In this document: one piece after another, positions 7,284 through 14,219 of the stretch | Numbering within the stretch: position 1 is the first letter of the stretch | How the letters are laid out: every line of letters begins with the position of its first letter | DNA from: DASVAL01 sp035649575 | GTDB lineage: Bacteria > Planctomycetota > UBA1135 > UBA2386 | Assembly: GCA_035649575.1 (NCBI GenBank) | Contig: DASRJH010000119.1 | Coordinates: 1 to 17,171, forward strand | DNA: 17,171 nucleotides | Reading direction: 5' to 3' | Translations under genes and position numbers: made by a program | The notes under the pieces: model-generated | The model's database searches: none | The model's input: the letters and a program-made list of their open reading frames with translations, nothing else | What the model was told of the DNA's origin: nothing

Positions 7284-7291
7284 GCCGGTTG

Positions 7292-7320
7292 CGGTCGCCG
7301 CGTTGCGGCGGTGAGGACAC
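7292..7320. repeat. 29-bp direct repeat, copy 2 (hairpin-forming)
   Basis: Exact second copy of the unit at 7216-7244, in the same orientation and 76 bp further on. It ends directly against the stop codon of the minus-strand TPR gene (7321). It has the same CGCCGC-GTT-GCGGCG hairpin. Confidence 0.85.
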
Positions 7321-8202
7321 TCAGCCGCCGGCCTTCTTCACCAACTCCTGGTTGTCCGGGTGCCGCCGTGCGCCCTTCTTCCAGATCTCCTTCGCCTTGG
7401 CCGACTCGCCGCGCTGTTCGAGCACGTTGCCGAGGTACAGGTAGGTCTGCGCCTGGTGCGCCTCGACGGGCTGCTTCTCCTGCTGCTGCACGAGGATTTC
7501 GAAGTGCGAGATTGCCTCCTTCTCCTTGCCGAGGAACTTGGGCCAGAACGTGTAGCTCAAGGCCTTCGTGAAGCGCGCTTCCCAATGGTTCTCGTCGAGC
7601 GCGAGCACCTTGTCGTAGACCCCGTCGGCCTTCATCGAGTACTCGTACTTGCTCTGATCCATCTGCAGGTAGGCCATGTAGGCCTGGGCCAGATTCATCT
7701 GCGACGGGATGTCGTTCGGGTTCGCCTTGGCGATGTCCTCGAACTTCTTGACGATCTCGTCCATGCGGCCGGCGGCGAACGCCTTCTTCCACAGCGCCGC
7801 GTTGTCTCCCTCCCAGAAACTCGCCCCCACGAGCTTCTTGAAGTCCGTCTCGAGGTCGAAGGTCGCAGCCGAGGTGGCGGCAAGAGAAGCTGTCTCGCCG
7901 TCGCCGCGCTTCTTCAGGTAGGCCTCGACGGCTGCCGCGACCTGATCGCTCGAAACCGCTGGCACTGCAGTGCGGTCGTTCTCGAGCATCACCGCCGGTG
8001 CGGGCGCCTTCACCATGGCTTCGAGCTTGCCCTGCAGCGCCGTGTTGGCCTTGGTCAGCTCGGCAACGGTGCTCTGCAGCTCGGCGAAGCTCGCAGCGTT
8101 GACCGGCGAGGTCTCGGCGACAGGGCGCAGCGCCAATGAGACGACGACTGCGCCGACCGAAGAGAGGGCGATGGAGGCGAGGATGATCGAGGGACTGTTC
8201 AT
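7321..8202 (-). CDS. Membrane-anchored TPR protein
   Basis: The 293-residue product starts with one hydrophobic segment (about 6-25, IILASIALSSVGAVVVSLAL), which is either an uncleaved anchor or a signal peptide. A coiled-coil-like helix follows (about 38-64, ELQSTVAELTKANTALQGKL). After a Pro/Ala-rich linker and an AVEAYLKKRG helix come tetratricopeptide-like repeats from about 134 to 288. They include AGRMDEIVKKFEDIAKANPN, a segment ending in YDKVLALDENHWEARF, and YLYLGNVLEQRGESAKAKEI. It is likely a periplasm-facing scaffold. The specific partner is unknown. It is divergent from the TatD-family gene, and the 116-bp gap between them carries nested palindromes. No Shine-Dalgarno site is visible. 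Confidence 0.88.
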   Translation of the reverse strand: MNSPSIILASIALSSVGAVVVSLALRPVAETSPVNAASFAELQSTVAELTKANTALQGKLEAMVKAPAPAVMLENDRTAVPAVSSDQVAAAVEAYLKKRGDGETASLAATSAATFDLETDFKKLVGASFWEGDNAALWKKAFAAGRMDEIVKKFEDIAKANPNDIPSQMNLAQAYMAYLQMDQSKYEYSMKADGVYDKVLALDENHWEARFTKALSYTFWPKFLGKEKEAISHFEILVQQQEKQPVEAHQAQTYLYLGNVLEQRGESAKAKEIWKKGARRHPDNQELVKKAGG

Positions 8203-8318
8203 GTTCGCACGACGAATGCTGCCGCGAGTCTAGACTATTTTCGCGGAGAAGAGCCAGCAGCTGTTGCTGCGTTTGCACCAGCATGGCGGCCCGAGCGCGC
8301 TTTGGGCACCATGCCCGC
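8203..8318. promoter_or_regulatory. Divergent promoter region with nested palindromes
   Basis: The gap between the TPR gene and the TatD-family gene contains a perfect palindrome AGTCTAGACT (8227-8236). It is nested in a wider inverted repeat, CCGCGA (8222-8227) and TCGCGG (8241-8246). This is an AT-richer spot than its surroundings, and TAGACT could serve as a -10 element, but I see no good -35. It is a candidate operator/promoter, not demonstrated. Confidence 0.4.
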
Positions 8319-9068
8319 ATGCAGGTCTACGACACCCACTGCCACCTCGGCCTCGATGGCAAGGTCGATCCGGCCCTCGAGCACGCGCGTGCGCTGGCCG
8401 CAGAGGTGACCCGGCTCCTCGTCGTCGGTGTCGACGCTGCGTCGAGCCGCGCCGCGCGGGAGCTGAGCCACCTGCCCGGCGTGCGCTGGAGCACCGGCCT
8501 GCATCCGAACGACAGCACGCGCCTGCAGGCCGAGTGGGGCGAGATCGAAGCACTCGCGCGCGATCCCGAGTGCACCGCGATCGGCGAGACGGGTCTCGAC
8601 TGCTTCCGCGACAAGGCACCGCTCGACCAGCAGGAACGCTCGCTGCTGGCCCACCTCGGCCTCGCGCGCGAGCTCGATCTGCCGGTGATCTTCCACTGCC
8701 GCGAGGCGTTCGCGCCGTTGTTCGCGGTGCTGCGCTCGCAGCCGCCCGTGCGCGGCGTCATGCACTGCTTTTCGGGCAACCTCGACGATGCCAGGGTCGC
8801 GCTCGACCTCGGCCTCTACCTCTCGTTCGCGGGCCCGCTGACCTACCCCAAGAACGAGAGCCTTCGCGCGATCGCAAGCTGGGCGCCCGCCGAACGCATC
8901 CTCGTCGAGACCGATGCGCCGTTCCTGCCACCGCAGCGGCACCGCGGCCAGCGCAACGAACCGGCGCTCGTCGTCGAGACGCTGCAGGCACTCGCAACCG
9001 CGCGCGGCATCCCGCTCGCCTCGGCTGCGGCACTCACGTTTGAGAACGCGACCGCCCTGTTCGGGTGA
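8319..9068 (+). CDS. TatD-family metal-dependent deoxyribonuclease
   Basis: TatD-family enzymes are cytoplasmic metal-dependent hydrolases with 3'-5' DNase activity linked to DNA repair or degradation. From ATG 8319 the protein has 249 residues, the usual length. All family motifs are present: DTHCHL with metal ligands H7 and H9, TGLHPN (59-64), GETGLD with E90 (89-94), IFHCR with H126, MHCFSG with H149, and VETDAPFL with D199 (196-203). An upstream in-frame ATG at 8283 would add 12 residues (MAARARFGHHAR). I prefer 8319 because the family starts almost at the first beta strand. Its stop is 6 bp from the convergent stop of the TMTC-like gene, which leaves no room for a separate terminator. 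The exact subfamily (TatD, YcfH or YjjV) is not resolved. Confidence 0.93.
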   Translation: MQVYDTHCHLGLDGKVDPALEHARALAAEVTRLLVVGVDAASSRAARELSHLPGVRWSTGLHPNDSTRLQAEWGEIEALARDPECTAIGETGLDCFRDKAPLDQQERSLLAHLGLARELDLPVIFHCREAFAPLFAVLRSQPPVRGVMHCFSGNLDDARVALDLGLYLSFAGPLTYPKNESLRAIASWAPAERILVETDAPFLPPQRHRGQRNEPALVVETLQALATARGIPLASAAALTFENATALFG

Positions 9069-9074
9069 GGACGG

Positions 9075-10976
9075 CTACCGCGGCGGCTGTGCCCATTGCT
9101 GCAATGCCTGCATCACGGCCGGCTCCGTCGGGGCACGTTGCTGTGCTTGCAACAGCTCGCGCCGCGCTTCGGCATGGCGGCCGAGGTCCCTGAGCACCGC
9201 GGCGCGATCGAGCCGCACCGTGAAGTGGTCGAGCCCGCGCGCGATGCTCGCGTCGAGGTGGGCCAGCGCACCCTCGAGATCCCCGAGACCGCGGCGAGCC
9301 GCGGCCGCGAGCCGGTAGACGTAGCCCTTCGGCTGAGCGATCTGCAGACAGGACAACGCCTGCCGTTCCGCGACTTCGAAGTACTCGCGTTCGCCCGTCG
9401 AGCGGCCGGCCTGCAGTCTGGCTTGTGCCTGTAGCGTGCGTGCCCACGCGTCCTCGCTGCCCCTGGCGGCGAGCATGTCGGTGACGAGGAGCGCGCGGAA
9501 CGGTTGGGCCTGTGAGTCGGGCAGCGAGATCAGCGCTTCGGCGTAGTTGGCCAGCACCTCGTAGTGCGCCGGGCACAGCAGGTGGGCGCGCGCGAGCGGC
9601 TCGATCGCCGCGGCCACGTCGCCGTAGCGCCAGATCGCCGAGCCGAGCCCCCACCACGCGCGGAACGAGTTGGGCTCGCGCACAGCCACGTTCTGCCACA
9701 GGATCCGTTCGTCGCGGTATTCGAGCGAACGCGCCGCCGACGCCGCGATGCCGAGCAGCACGAGTACGCCGAACGCGGCGCGTAGCCGTCGCACGCTCGC
9801 GAACGGCAACATCCTGCGGACTGCGCGCGCGCGCGGCAGCAGCGCGACGGCGAGCAGGCAGAGGCCGAGCATCACGGCATACAGGCGGTGTTCGGCCATC
9901 GGCATGTTCAACGGGATCACGATCCACGGCAGCGAGAGACCCCACGCGATCGTCACCGCGAGACGCCGTTGGCCCGCCGTCGGCCCGCGCCACAGCGCGG
10001 CCGCGGTGCCGGCGAACAGGCCGCCCCAGCCGAGCAGCACGAGCGGGTCGAGGAACGTGTGCCGGTACGACACCGGCGGATCGAACGACAACCCGACCGG
10101 CACGACGGCCTGCAGCAGCGCCTTCGGCAGCAGCGTGCCCATCGTCGCGAGTTGCACGAGCAGCGAACGGCCGTGGCCGAGCATCGGATCGCCGGCTTCG
10201 CGGCCGAGCAGCGACGCCCCTACCTGGCCGAGCAGCAGCTTGCGCAACACGAGATAGCCGAGTGCTACCGCGAGGGCCGGGACCACACCGGCGACCGCCC
10301 GGCGCCAGTGGGTCCCGCTCCAGCGTTCGTGCCGCAACAGGAAGGCCTGGGCCAGCATGAGCCCCGGCAACAGCACGCCGGTCTCCTTGCTGCCGCAGGC
10401 GAGCACGGCCCCCACGACCGTGCCCGACAGGAACAGCGGCTCGTGCCTGCGGTGCCACCGCCAGTGACAACAGAGGCCGACGAGCAGGCCCAGCGCACAC
10501 AGCAGTTCGCTGCGAGCACAGACGAGATTGACCGCCTCGGACGCCAGCGGATGCACGGCAAACAGGCTCGCGACCGCGAATGCCGCCATGGTGCGACGCG
10601 TCACCTCTCGAAGCCACACGAACAACAGCGCCGCGACGCCCGCGTGCAACAACACGTTGCCGGCCTTCACGAGCGCCACGGCTTCGCCGATCGCGAGGTT
10701 CGCGGCAAAGCTCAGCAACAACACGGGGCGATACATGCGGCCCGAGCCGGGACTGAACGCCGACGGATCGCTGAGCAGGCGCCACCACGAGAGGTCCTGC
10801 TGCAAGGCGGGGTTCGCGGCAATCGAATGCCAGTCGTCGAACACGTATTCGCCGCCGAGTGCGGCGCCATAGGCAAGGCACGCGAGCGCGGCGACGCAGG
10901 GGAGCAGCCACCGGCGGCACAGCGCGGCCCGATCACGCGGTCTCGCAACCCGATGGCCCAGTCCCGCCCCGCTCAC
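9075..10976 (-). CDS. TMTC-like GT-C membrane glycosyltransferase with C-terminal TPRs
   Basis: From GTG 10976, overlapping the upstream stop as GTGA, the protein has 633 residues. A multipass N-terminal part (about 22-415) carries GT-C and TMTC-like hallmarks: YVFDDWHSIAANP with the acidic DD pair (D47, D48) in the first exported loop, YRPVLLLSFAANL (82-94), VHPLASEAVNLVCARSELL (141-159), SKETGVLLP (196-204) and MAEHRLYAVMLGLCLL (360-375). Residues about 420-625 are tetratricopeptide-like repeats. Eukaryotic TMTC proteins have the same order and transfer mannose from a lipid-linked donor to Ser/Thr of secreted proteins. By analogy this could glycosylate exported proteins using the polyprenyl-phosphate sugar made by the upstream GT2 enzyme. 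Donor and acceptor are unknown. It is the last gene of the glycosylation cluster. Confidence 0.85.
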   Translation of the reverse strand: MSGAGLGHRVARPRDRAALCRRWLLPCVAALACLAYGAALGGEYVFDDWHSIAANPALQQDLSWWRLLSDPSAFSPGSGRMYRPVLLLSFAANLAIGEAVALVKAGNVLLHAGVAALLFVWLREVTRRTMAAFAVASLFAVHPLASEAVNLVCARSELLCALGLLVGLCCHWRWHRRHEPLFLSGTVVGAVLACGSKETGVLLPGLMLAQAFLLRHERWSGTHWRRAVAGVVPALAVALGYLVLRKLLLGQVGASLLGREAGDPMLGHGRSLLVQLATMGTLLPKALLQAVVPVGLSFDPPVSYRHTFLDPLVLLGWGGLFAGTAAALWRGPTAGQRRLAVTIAWGLSLPWIVIPLNMPMAEHRLYAVMLGLCLLAVALLPRARAVRRMLPFASVRRLRAAFGVLVLLGIAASAARSLEYRDERILWQNVAVREPNSFRAWWGLGSAIWRYGDVAAAIEPLARAHLLCPAHYEVLANYAEALISLPDSQAQPFRALLVTDMLAARGSEDAWARTLQAQARLQAGRSTGEREYFEVAERQALSCLQIAQPKGYVYRLAAAARRGLGDLEGALAHLDASIARGLDHFTVRLDRAAVLRDLGRHAEARRELLQAQQRAPTEPAVMQALQQWAQPPR

Positions 10977-12112
10977 GGTGCCACCGCGGCGGTGCTTCGA
11001 TCGAGTAGTTGCAGCAACGCCTGCCAGCGTTGGGCCGTGCGTGCGGTCGAGAAGCTGCGCTCGTAGGCGGCGCAGGCTGCGGCCGCGGCTGCGGCCACGA
11101 GTGTGGGCTCGGCTGCGAGCCGCGACAGCTCGCGCGCGAGCGCGGCGGCGTGACCCGCGGGAACCAGGAACACCGCGCCGCTGCCGTCGAGCCAGCGACA
11201 GACGGCTGGGGTGTCGGCCGTGATCACGGGCCGCCCCGCAGCGAGCGCGTGCACGACCTTCCAGGGCACCACACGCTGCGCCTTCCCGCTGTCGCCGAAC
11301 ACGCCGGCTGCGAGCTGGCATTGCGCGAGCAGTTGCTGCAACCGCGCGCGGTCGACGAACACCGGCTCGAGCTGCAATCGCGCGCCGAGCGTGGCCTGCG
11401 CGTGCTGCCGTTCGGCCGCGGTGCCGCCGACGAGGGTCAGATGCACGGCCGGAACGGCCGCCACGGCGTCGAGCAACGTGCGCAACCCGTGCAGCGGAAC
11501 ACCCGTGCCGAAGAACAGCACGCGCAGCCTGCCGTCGCCCGAGGGTTGCCAGGGCTCCGGCTGCTGCGCATCGGGGTCGCTGACGGGCAGCCAGTGAAAG
11601 CGCTCGGCCGGCAGGCCGGTCAACGCGGCGACGTAGGCGGCGTTCTCGGGCGTGTCGAGCAGCACGAGGTCGGCCGCGGCACACGCGCGCGTGTCGAGCC
11701 GCTGCAGCCAGCGCGCCGCGAGCGACCCCGGGGCGACGACACGCCGGTCCTCGACGACGGTGTCGTAGGCCGACAGGAACAGGTCGAGCACGACGGGCAC
11801 GTCGGTCGCTGCCTTGACCGCAGCGACCAGCGCATGTCCCGGATACGGAACGACGATGCAGCGCGGCCGCGCAGCGAGCACGGCGGCGCGTGTCTGGCGC
11901 GCGAGGTCCCTGCGCTGGGCCCACTGTCGCAGCAGCAACGCTGGCCAACGCCACGGCGCGCGGAGCAGTCCCTGCTTGCTGCGGCCGAGGCCCGGCAAAC
12001 GGCACTCGCGCACCTCTACGCCGGCATGCACCAGACCCTGCCGCAGCGAGGTCGTGCGCGGGTAGCCCGGGCCTTCGTCCCAGGCACCGCAGAAGAGCAC
12101 CGAGCCCTGCAT
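10973..12112 (-). CDS. GT4-like (GT-B fold) glycosyltransferase
   Basis: The 379-residue product resembles retaining GT-B glycosyltransferases of the GT1/GT4 group. The N-terminal acceptor half begins SVLFCGAWDEGPGYPRTTSL (4-23) and includes VVLDLFLSAYDTV (107-119). The C-terminal donor half starts at LRVLFFGTGVPLHGLRTLLD (196-215). It includes HLTLVGG (224-230) and the nucleotide-sugar-binding-like stretch VPWKVVHALAAGRPVITADT (282-301). There is no signal peptide; it is probably cytoplasmic or peripheral. It starts 5 bp after the stop of the GT2 gene and overlaps the start of the TMTC-like gene by 3 bp, so all three are very likely one transcript. Sugar and acceptor cannot be read from the sequence. 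A bacterial role in polysaccharide rather than protein modification is possible. Confidence 0.86.
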   Translation of the reverse strand: MQGSVLFCGAWDEGPGYPRTTSLRQGLVHAGVEVRECRLPGLGRSKQGLLRAPWRWPALLLRQWAQRRDLARQTRAAVLAARPRCIVVPYPGHALVAAVKAATDVPVVLDLFLSAYDTVVEDRRVVAPGSLAARWLQRLDTRACAAADLVLLDTPENAAYVAALTGLPAERFHWLPVSDPDAQQPEPWQPSGDGRLRVLFFGTGVPLHGLRTLLDAVAAVPAVHLTLVGGTAAERQHAQATLGARLQLEPVFVDRARLQQLLAQCQLAAGVFGDSGKAQRVVPWKVVHALAAGRPVITADTPAVCRWLDGSGAVFLVPAGHAAALARELSRLAAEPTLVAAAAAAACAAYERSFSTARTAQRWQALLQLLDRSTAAVAP

Positions 12113-12117
12113 GCAGC

Positions 12118-13143
12118 TCACCGCGCGTGATCGCGCGACATCCCCTGGAAACGCAACGATGCGATCTGCTCCGCGATGAGCCCGAGCGCGAACAGGATGC
12201 CCGCCTGGCTGAACAGCATCACGGCCATGTTCGTGAAGCGCCCTTCGGTCAGCCAAGTGTAGAGATACCACGAAGCACCGAGCGCCGCGATCGCCACGGA
12301 CACGGGCAAGAACACGCGCAGCGGAGCGAACATCGTCGCAATGCGAAGGATGATCAGGAAGAAGCGGCTGCCATCGGCCAGCAGACGGATGTGGCTCTTG
12401 CCCCGACGCGGCCGCACGGCGAACGGATGGAACGCGACGGACCACCCGCCGCGCAGCATCGACATCGTGATCGTCGTCGGGTAGCTGAACGTGTTCGGCA
12501 ACAACCAGACGAGGTCCTTCGCGACATCGGCGCGCACGAGCCGGAAACCGCTCGTCAGATCGGGGATCGAACGGCCCGACACGTAGCTCGCGAAGCGGTT
12601 GTAGATCCGGTTCGCGAGATTGCGGTGCACGCTGCCGCCCTTGCCGCCGCGCGAGCCGACGACCATGTCGTGGCGTTCGGCCAGCGCGAGCATGGCCTCC
12701 AACTCCGCGGGCGGATGCTGGCCGTCGCCGTCGAGCAGCAGGATCCAGTCGCCCCTGGCCTCGCGGATGCCGCGCTTGACCGCTGCGCCGTTGCCCAGGC
12801 TCTCGGCATGGCGCACGACCAAAGCACCGCATGCCGCCGCGAGTTGCGGCGTCTCGTCGGTCGAGCCATCGTCGACGACGATGACCTCGAAGGCCGTGAG
12901 CTTCGCGCTGCGCAGCGCGGTATCGAGCTCCGCGAGCAGGGCCGACAAGTTTGCAGCCTCGTTGCGAGCCGGCACGACCACGGACAAGCGCTCCACGCGC
13001 GGCCCGTGACACGGCGCGCTGGGCACAGGGGCCCGCGCCACCGGAGTTTCCGTGCGATGGCGCGGCCGTTCCCCGGTGGCCATCAGCGTGAACAGGGCGT
13101 CGGGGAGCGTTTCGAGCGCAGGGTGCTGTGGCTGTGCCGACAT
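12118..13143 (-). CDS. Polyprenyl-phosphate glycosyltransferase, DPM1-like GT2 with two C-terminal membrane helices
   Basis: GT2 enzymes of this type move a sugar from a nucleotide donor to dolichol- or undecaprenyl-phosphate at the cytoplasmic membrane face. Of 341 residues, the first 50 are a Pro-rich extension. The GT-A domain follows, with LSVVVPARNEAANL (53-66), VIVVDDGSTDETP (87-99), the DGDGQHP metal/nucleotide motif (138-144) and DLTSGFRLVRAD (195-206). It ends with two hydrophobic helices (about 272-297 and 305-328), the arrangement of bacterial DPM1-like enzymes. The start could also be ATG at residue 21. An AGGGG stretch lies very close before the chosen ATG. It leads the glycosylation cluster, 53 bp after the pilin stop. 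It plausibly supplies the lipid-linked donor for the TMTC-like protein. Confidence 0.9.
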   Translation of the reverse strand: MSAQPQHPALETLPDALFTLMATGERPRHRTETPVARAPVPSAPCHGPRVERLSVVVPARNEAANLSALLAELDTALRSAKLTAFEVIVVDDGSTDETPQLAAACGALVVRHAESLGNGAAVKRGIREARGDWILLLDGDGQHPPAELEAMLALAERHDMVVGSRGGKGGSVHRNLANRIYNRFASYVSGRSIPDLTSGFRLVRADVAKDLVWLLPNTFSYPTTITMSMLRGGWSVAFHPFAVRPRRGKSHIRLLADGSRFFLIILRIATMFAPLRVFLPVSVAIAALGASWYLYTWLTEGRFTNMAVMLFSQAGILFALGLIAEQIASLRFQGMSRDHAR

Positions 13144-13181
13144 GCCCCTGCTATCGGCGATTCCTCACTGCGAGCCTGAGC

Positions 13182-13193
13182 GCATCGCGATGC
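13182..13193. promoter_or_regulatory. 12-bp palindrome between pilin stop and GT2 start
   Basis: GCATCGCGATGC is a perfect palindrome 3 bp after the pilin stop codon (read on the minus strand) and 38 bp before the GT2 start. It could be an operator or a weak terminator stem, but no T-run follows. It may also be chance in GC-rich DNA. Confidence 0.3.
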
Positions 13194-13196
13194 CGA

Positions 13197-13889
13197 TCAC
13201 TGCACGACGAGCCAACGGTTGCCGTCCTGGCCGATCGTGTTCGCTGCGACGGGCAAACTCATCAAGGCCGAGCCGCTGACACGATAGGCGGCGTTGAAGG
13301 CCGGCACGGGCGACGTGCCCGAATAGGCAACGGCGCTTCCGCTCGTCATCAGCGTGTCACCGCTCTGGTAGGTGAAGAACGTGCGCCTGCCCGAGTTGCC
13401 GTAGACGATCGGCCACGCGTAGCAGCACCACAGCGTCTCGGCCCAAGTGGAGTCGACCGGGGGTGTGCCAGGGCCGCCGCCGAGCGAAGCGGCTTCGACG
13501 CTGCCGGTCAGCGCAGTGTCCGGCAGGAACATGCAGAACAGGTATCCCGAGCGCGCGACACAGGACTGCGCGTTGATGTTGCCGAACGCTGTCGACAGTG
13601 TAGGCGGGTCGAGCGTCAGCGTGGCGCTGCCGCGCACCGGGACCGCACCGGAAAGCTCCCCGAAGAAGCCATACTCGCCGAGGCCATTGCTGTTCGCGTC
13701 GATCACGCCCGAGCTTTGGCATTGCGCCTGGGCAGACTGGATGTTCTTGAGCGTCGCGATCGCGGCCGACTCGTTGGCGTTCAAGCGTGCCGAAAGAAGA
13801 TTCGGGATCGCAATGGCCGCGATGATGGCGATGATCGCAACGACGATCATCAATTCGATCAGTGTGAAGCCACGTTCGCTGCTGGCCAT
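13197..13889 (-). CDS. Type IV pilin-like protein, paralog A
   Basis: The 230-residue product is a type IV pilin or major pseudopilin. It has a 7-residue basic leader, prepilin peptidase site G7/F8, Glu at mature position 5, and the hydrophobic helix FTLIELMIVVAIIAIIAAIA, then IPNLLSARLNANESAAIATL. The globular part includes GEYGFFGELSG (71-81), a vicinal cysteine pair in LWCCYAWP (C155, C156) and further cysteines at 57, 110 and 119. The strand-rich C-terminus (about 163-230) includes GNSGRRTFFTYQSGDTL. ATG 13889 is chosen because it gives a canonical leader; GAGG lies 5 nt upstream. It is a close paralog of the pilin at 14220-14900 and lies just before the glycosyltransferase cluster. Processing and assembly would need a prepilin peptidase and ATPase not in this window. 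Confidence 0.93.
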   Translation of the reverse strand: MASSERGFTLIELMIVVAIIAIIAAIAIPNLLSARLNANESAAIATLKNIQSAQAQCQSSGVIDANSNGLGEYGFFGELSGAVPVRGSATLTLDPPTLSTAFGNINAQSCVARSGYLFCMFLPDTALTGSVEAASLGGGPGTPPVDSTWAETLWCCYAWPIVYGNSGRRTFFTYQSGDTLMTSGSAVAYSGTSPVPAFNAAYRVSGSALMSLPVAANTIGQDGNRWLVVQ

Positions 13890-14219
13890 GGTTGCCTCGC
13901 TAGTGTCTCGCGCCGGCCCTCCGTGCTCTTTCGCTCCGCATCCTGCGAGAGCGTCCCCTTCAGAGCATCCAGAGCTTCCCCGAGCGCGAGCACAGGATAG
14001 CGTCATCGGCTCGATTGCGCGGCGATCCTGAGTCTCGAAGTCCCCCACTGGGACAGCCGCGCGGTCTCCTTTCCCGCTGATGCCTGTTTCGCCCCGTCCG
14101 GGGACGTCGCCTTGCGCGGATGACAGATCACTGAAACGACGACGCCCACGGCTTGCTGACGCAGGCCGTGGGCGTTCGTCGCACCAACCACGCGGCGTGA
14201 ACCGCGCGGTCAGAGACCA
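13890..14219. other. Intergenic region between the two pilin genes
   Basis: These 330 bases separate the tandem pilin genes. The end next to paralog B has a strong terminator-like hairpin (14138-14180). Two small GC hairpins are visible: GTCCC/GGGAC at 14040-14054 and CCCCGTCCGGGG at about 14093-14104. A promoter for paralog A should lie in 13890-14130 on the minus strand. TATCCT read on the minus strand near 13995 is a possible -10, but no matching -35 is seen. Open frames here are extensions upstream of the pilin start and have no supporting features. Confidence 0.5.
14138..14180 (-). terminator. Strong stem-loop terminator after pilin paralog B
   Basis: On the minus strand, 39 nt after the pilin stop codon, the RNA can form a stem of 10 bp (CGCCCACGGC with GCCGUGGGCG) extended by 5 bp (GACGA with UCGUC) across one bulged A, with a 12-nt loop. 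It is followed by GUUUCAGUG, a weak U-tract. This is the best terminator-like structure in the window. It suggests that paralog B is terminated separately from paralog A. Confidence 0.7.

Noticed and set aside
7216..7320. CRISPR array
   Set aside because: Only two repeat copies exist, with one 47-bp spacer-like interval that itself folds into a hairpin, and no cas genes are present.
10977..12005. Upstream extension of the TMTC-like frame to 12005
   Set aside because: It lies out of frame inside the glycosyltransferase gene. The GTG at 10976, overlapping the upstream stop, fits a normal coupled start and precedes the first membrane helix.
12113..13012. Upstream extension of the GT4-like frame to 13012
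   Set aside because: It overlaps the GT2 gene in another frame. The sequence becomes protein-like only from MQGSVLFCGAWDEG at 12112.
13890..14048. Pilin A start upstream at 14048 (53 extra residues)
   Set aside because: A type IV prepilin leader is short; the ATG at 13889 gives a 7-residue leader and has a Shine-Dalgarno site. The same reasoning removes the 55 extra residues of pilin B up to 15065.
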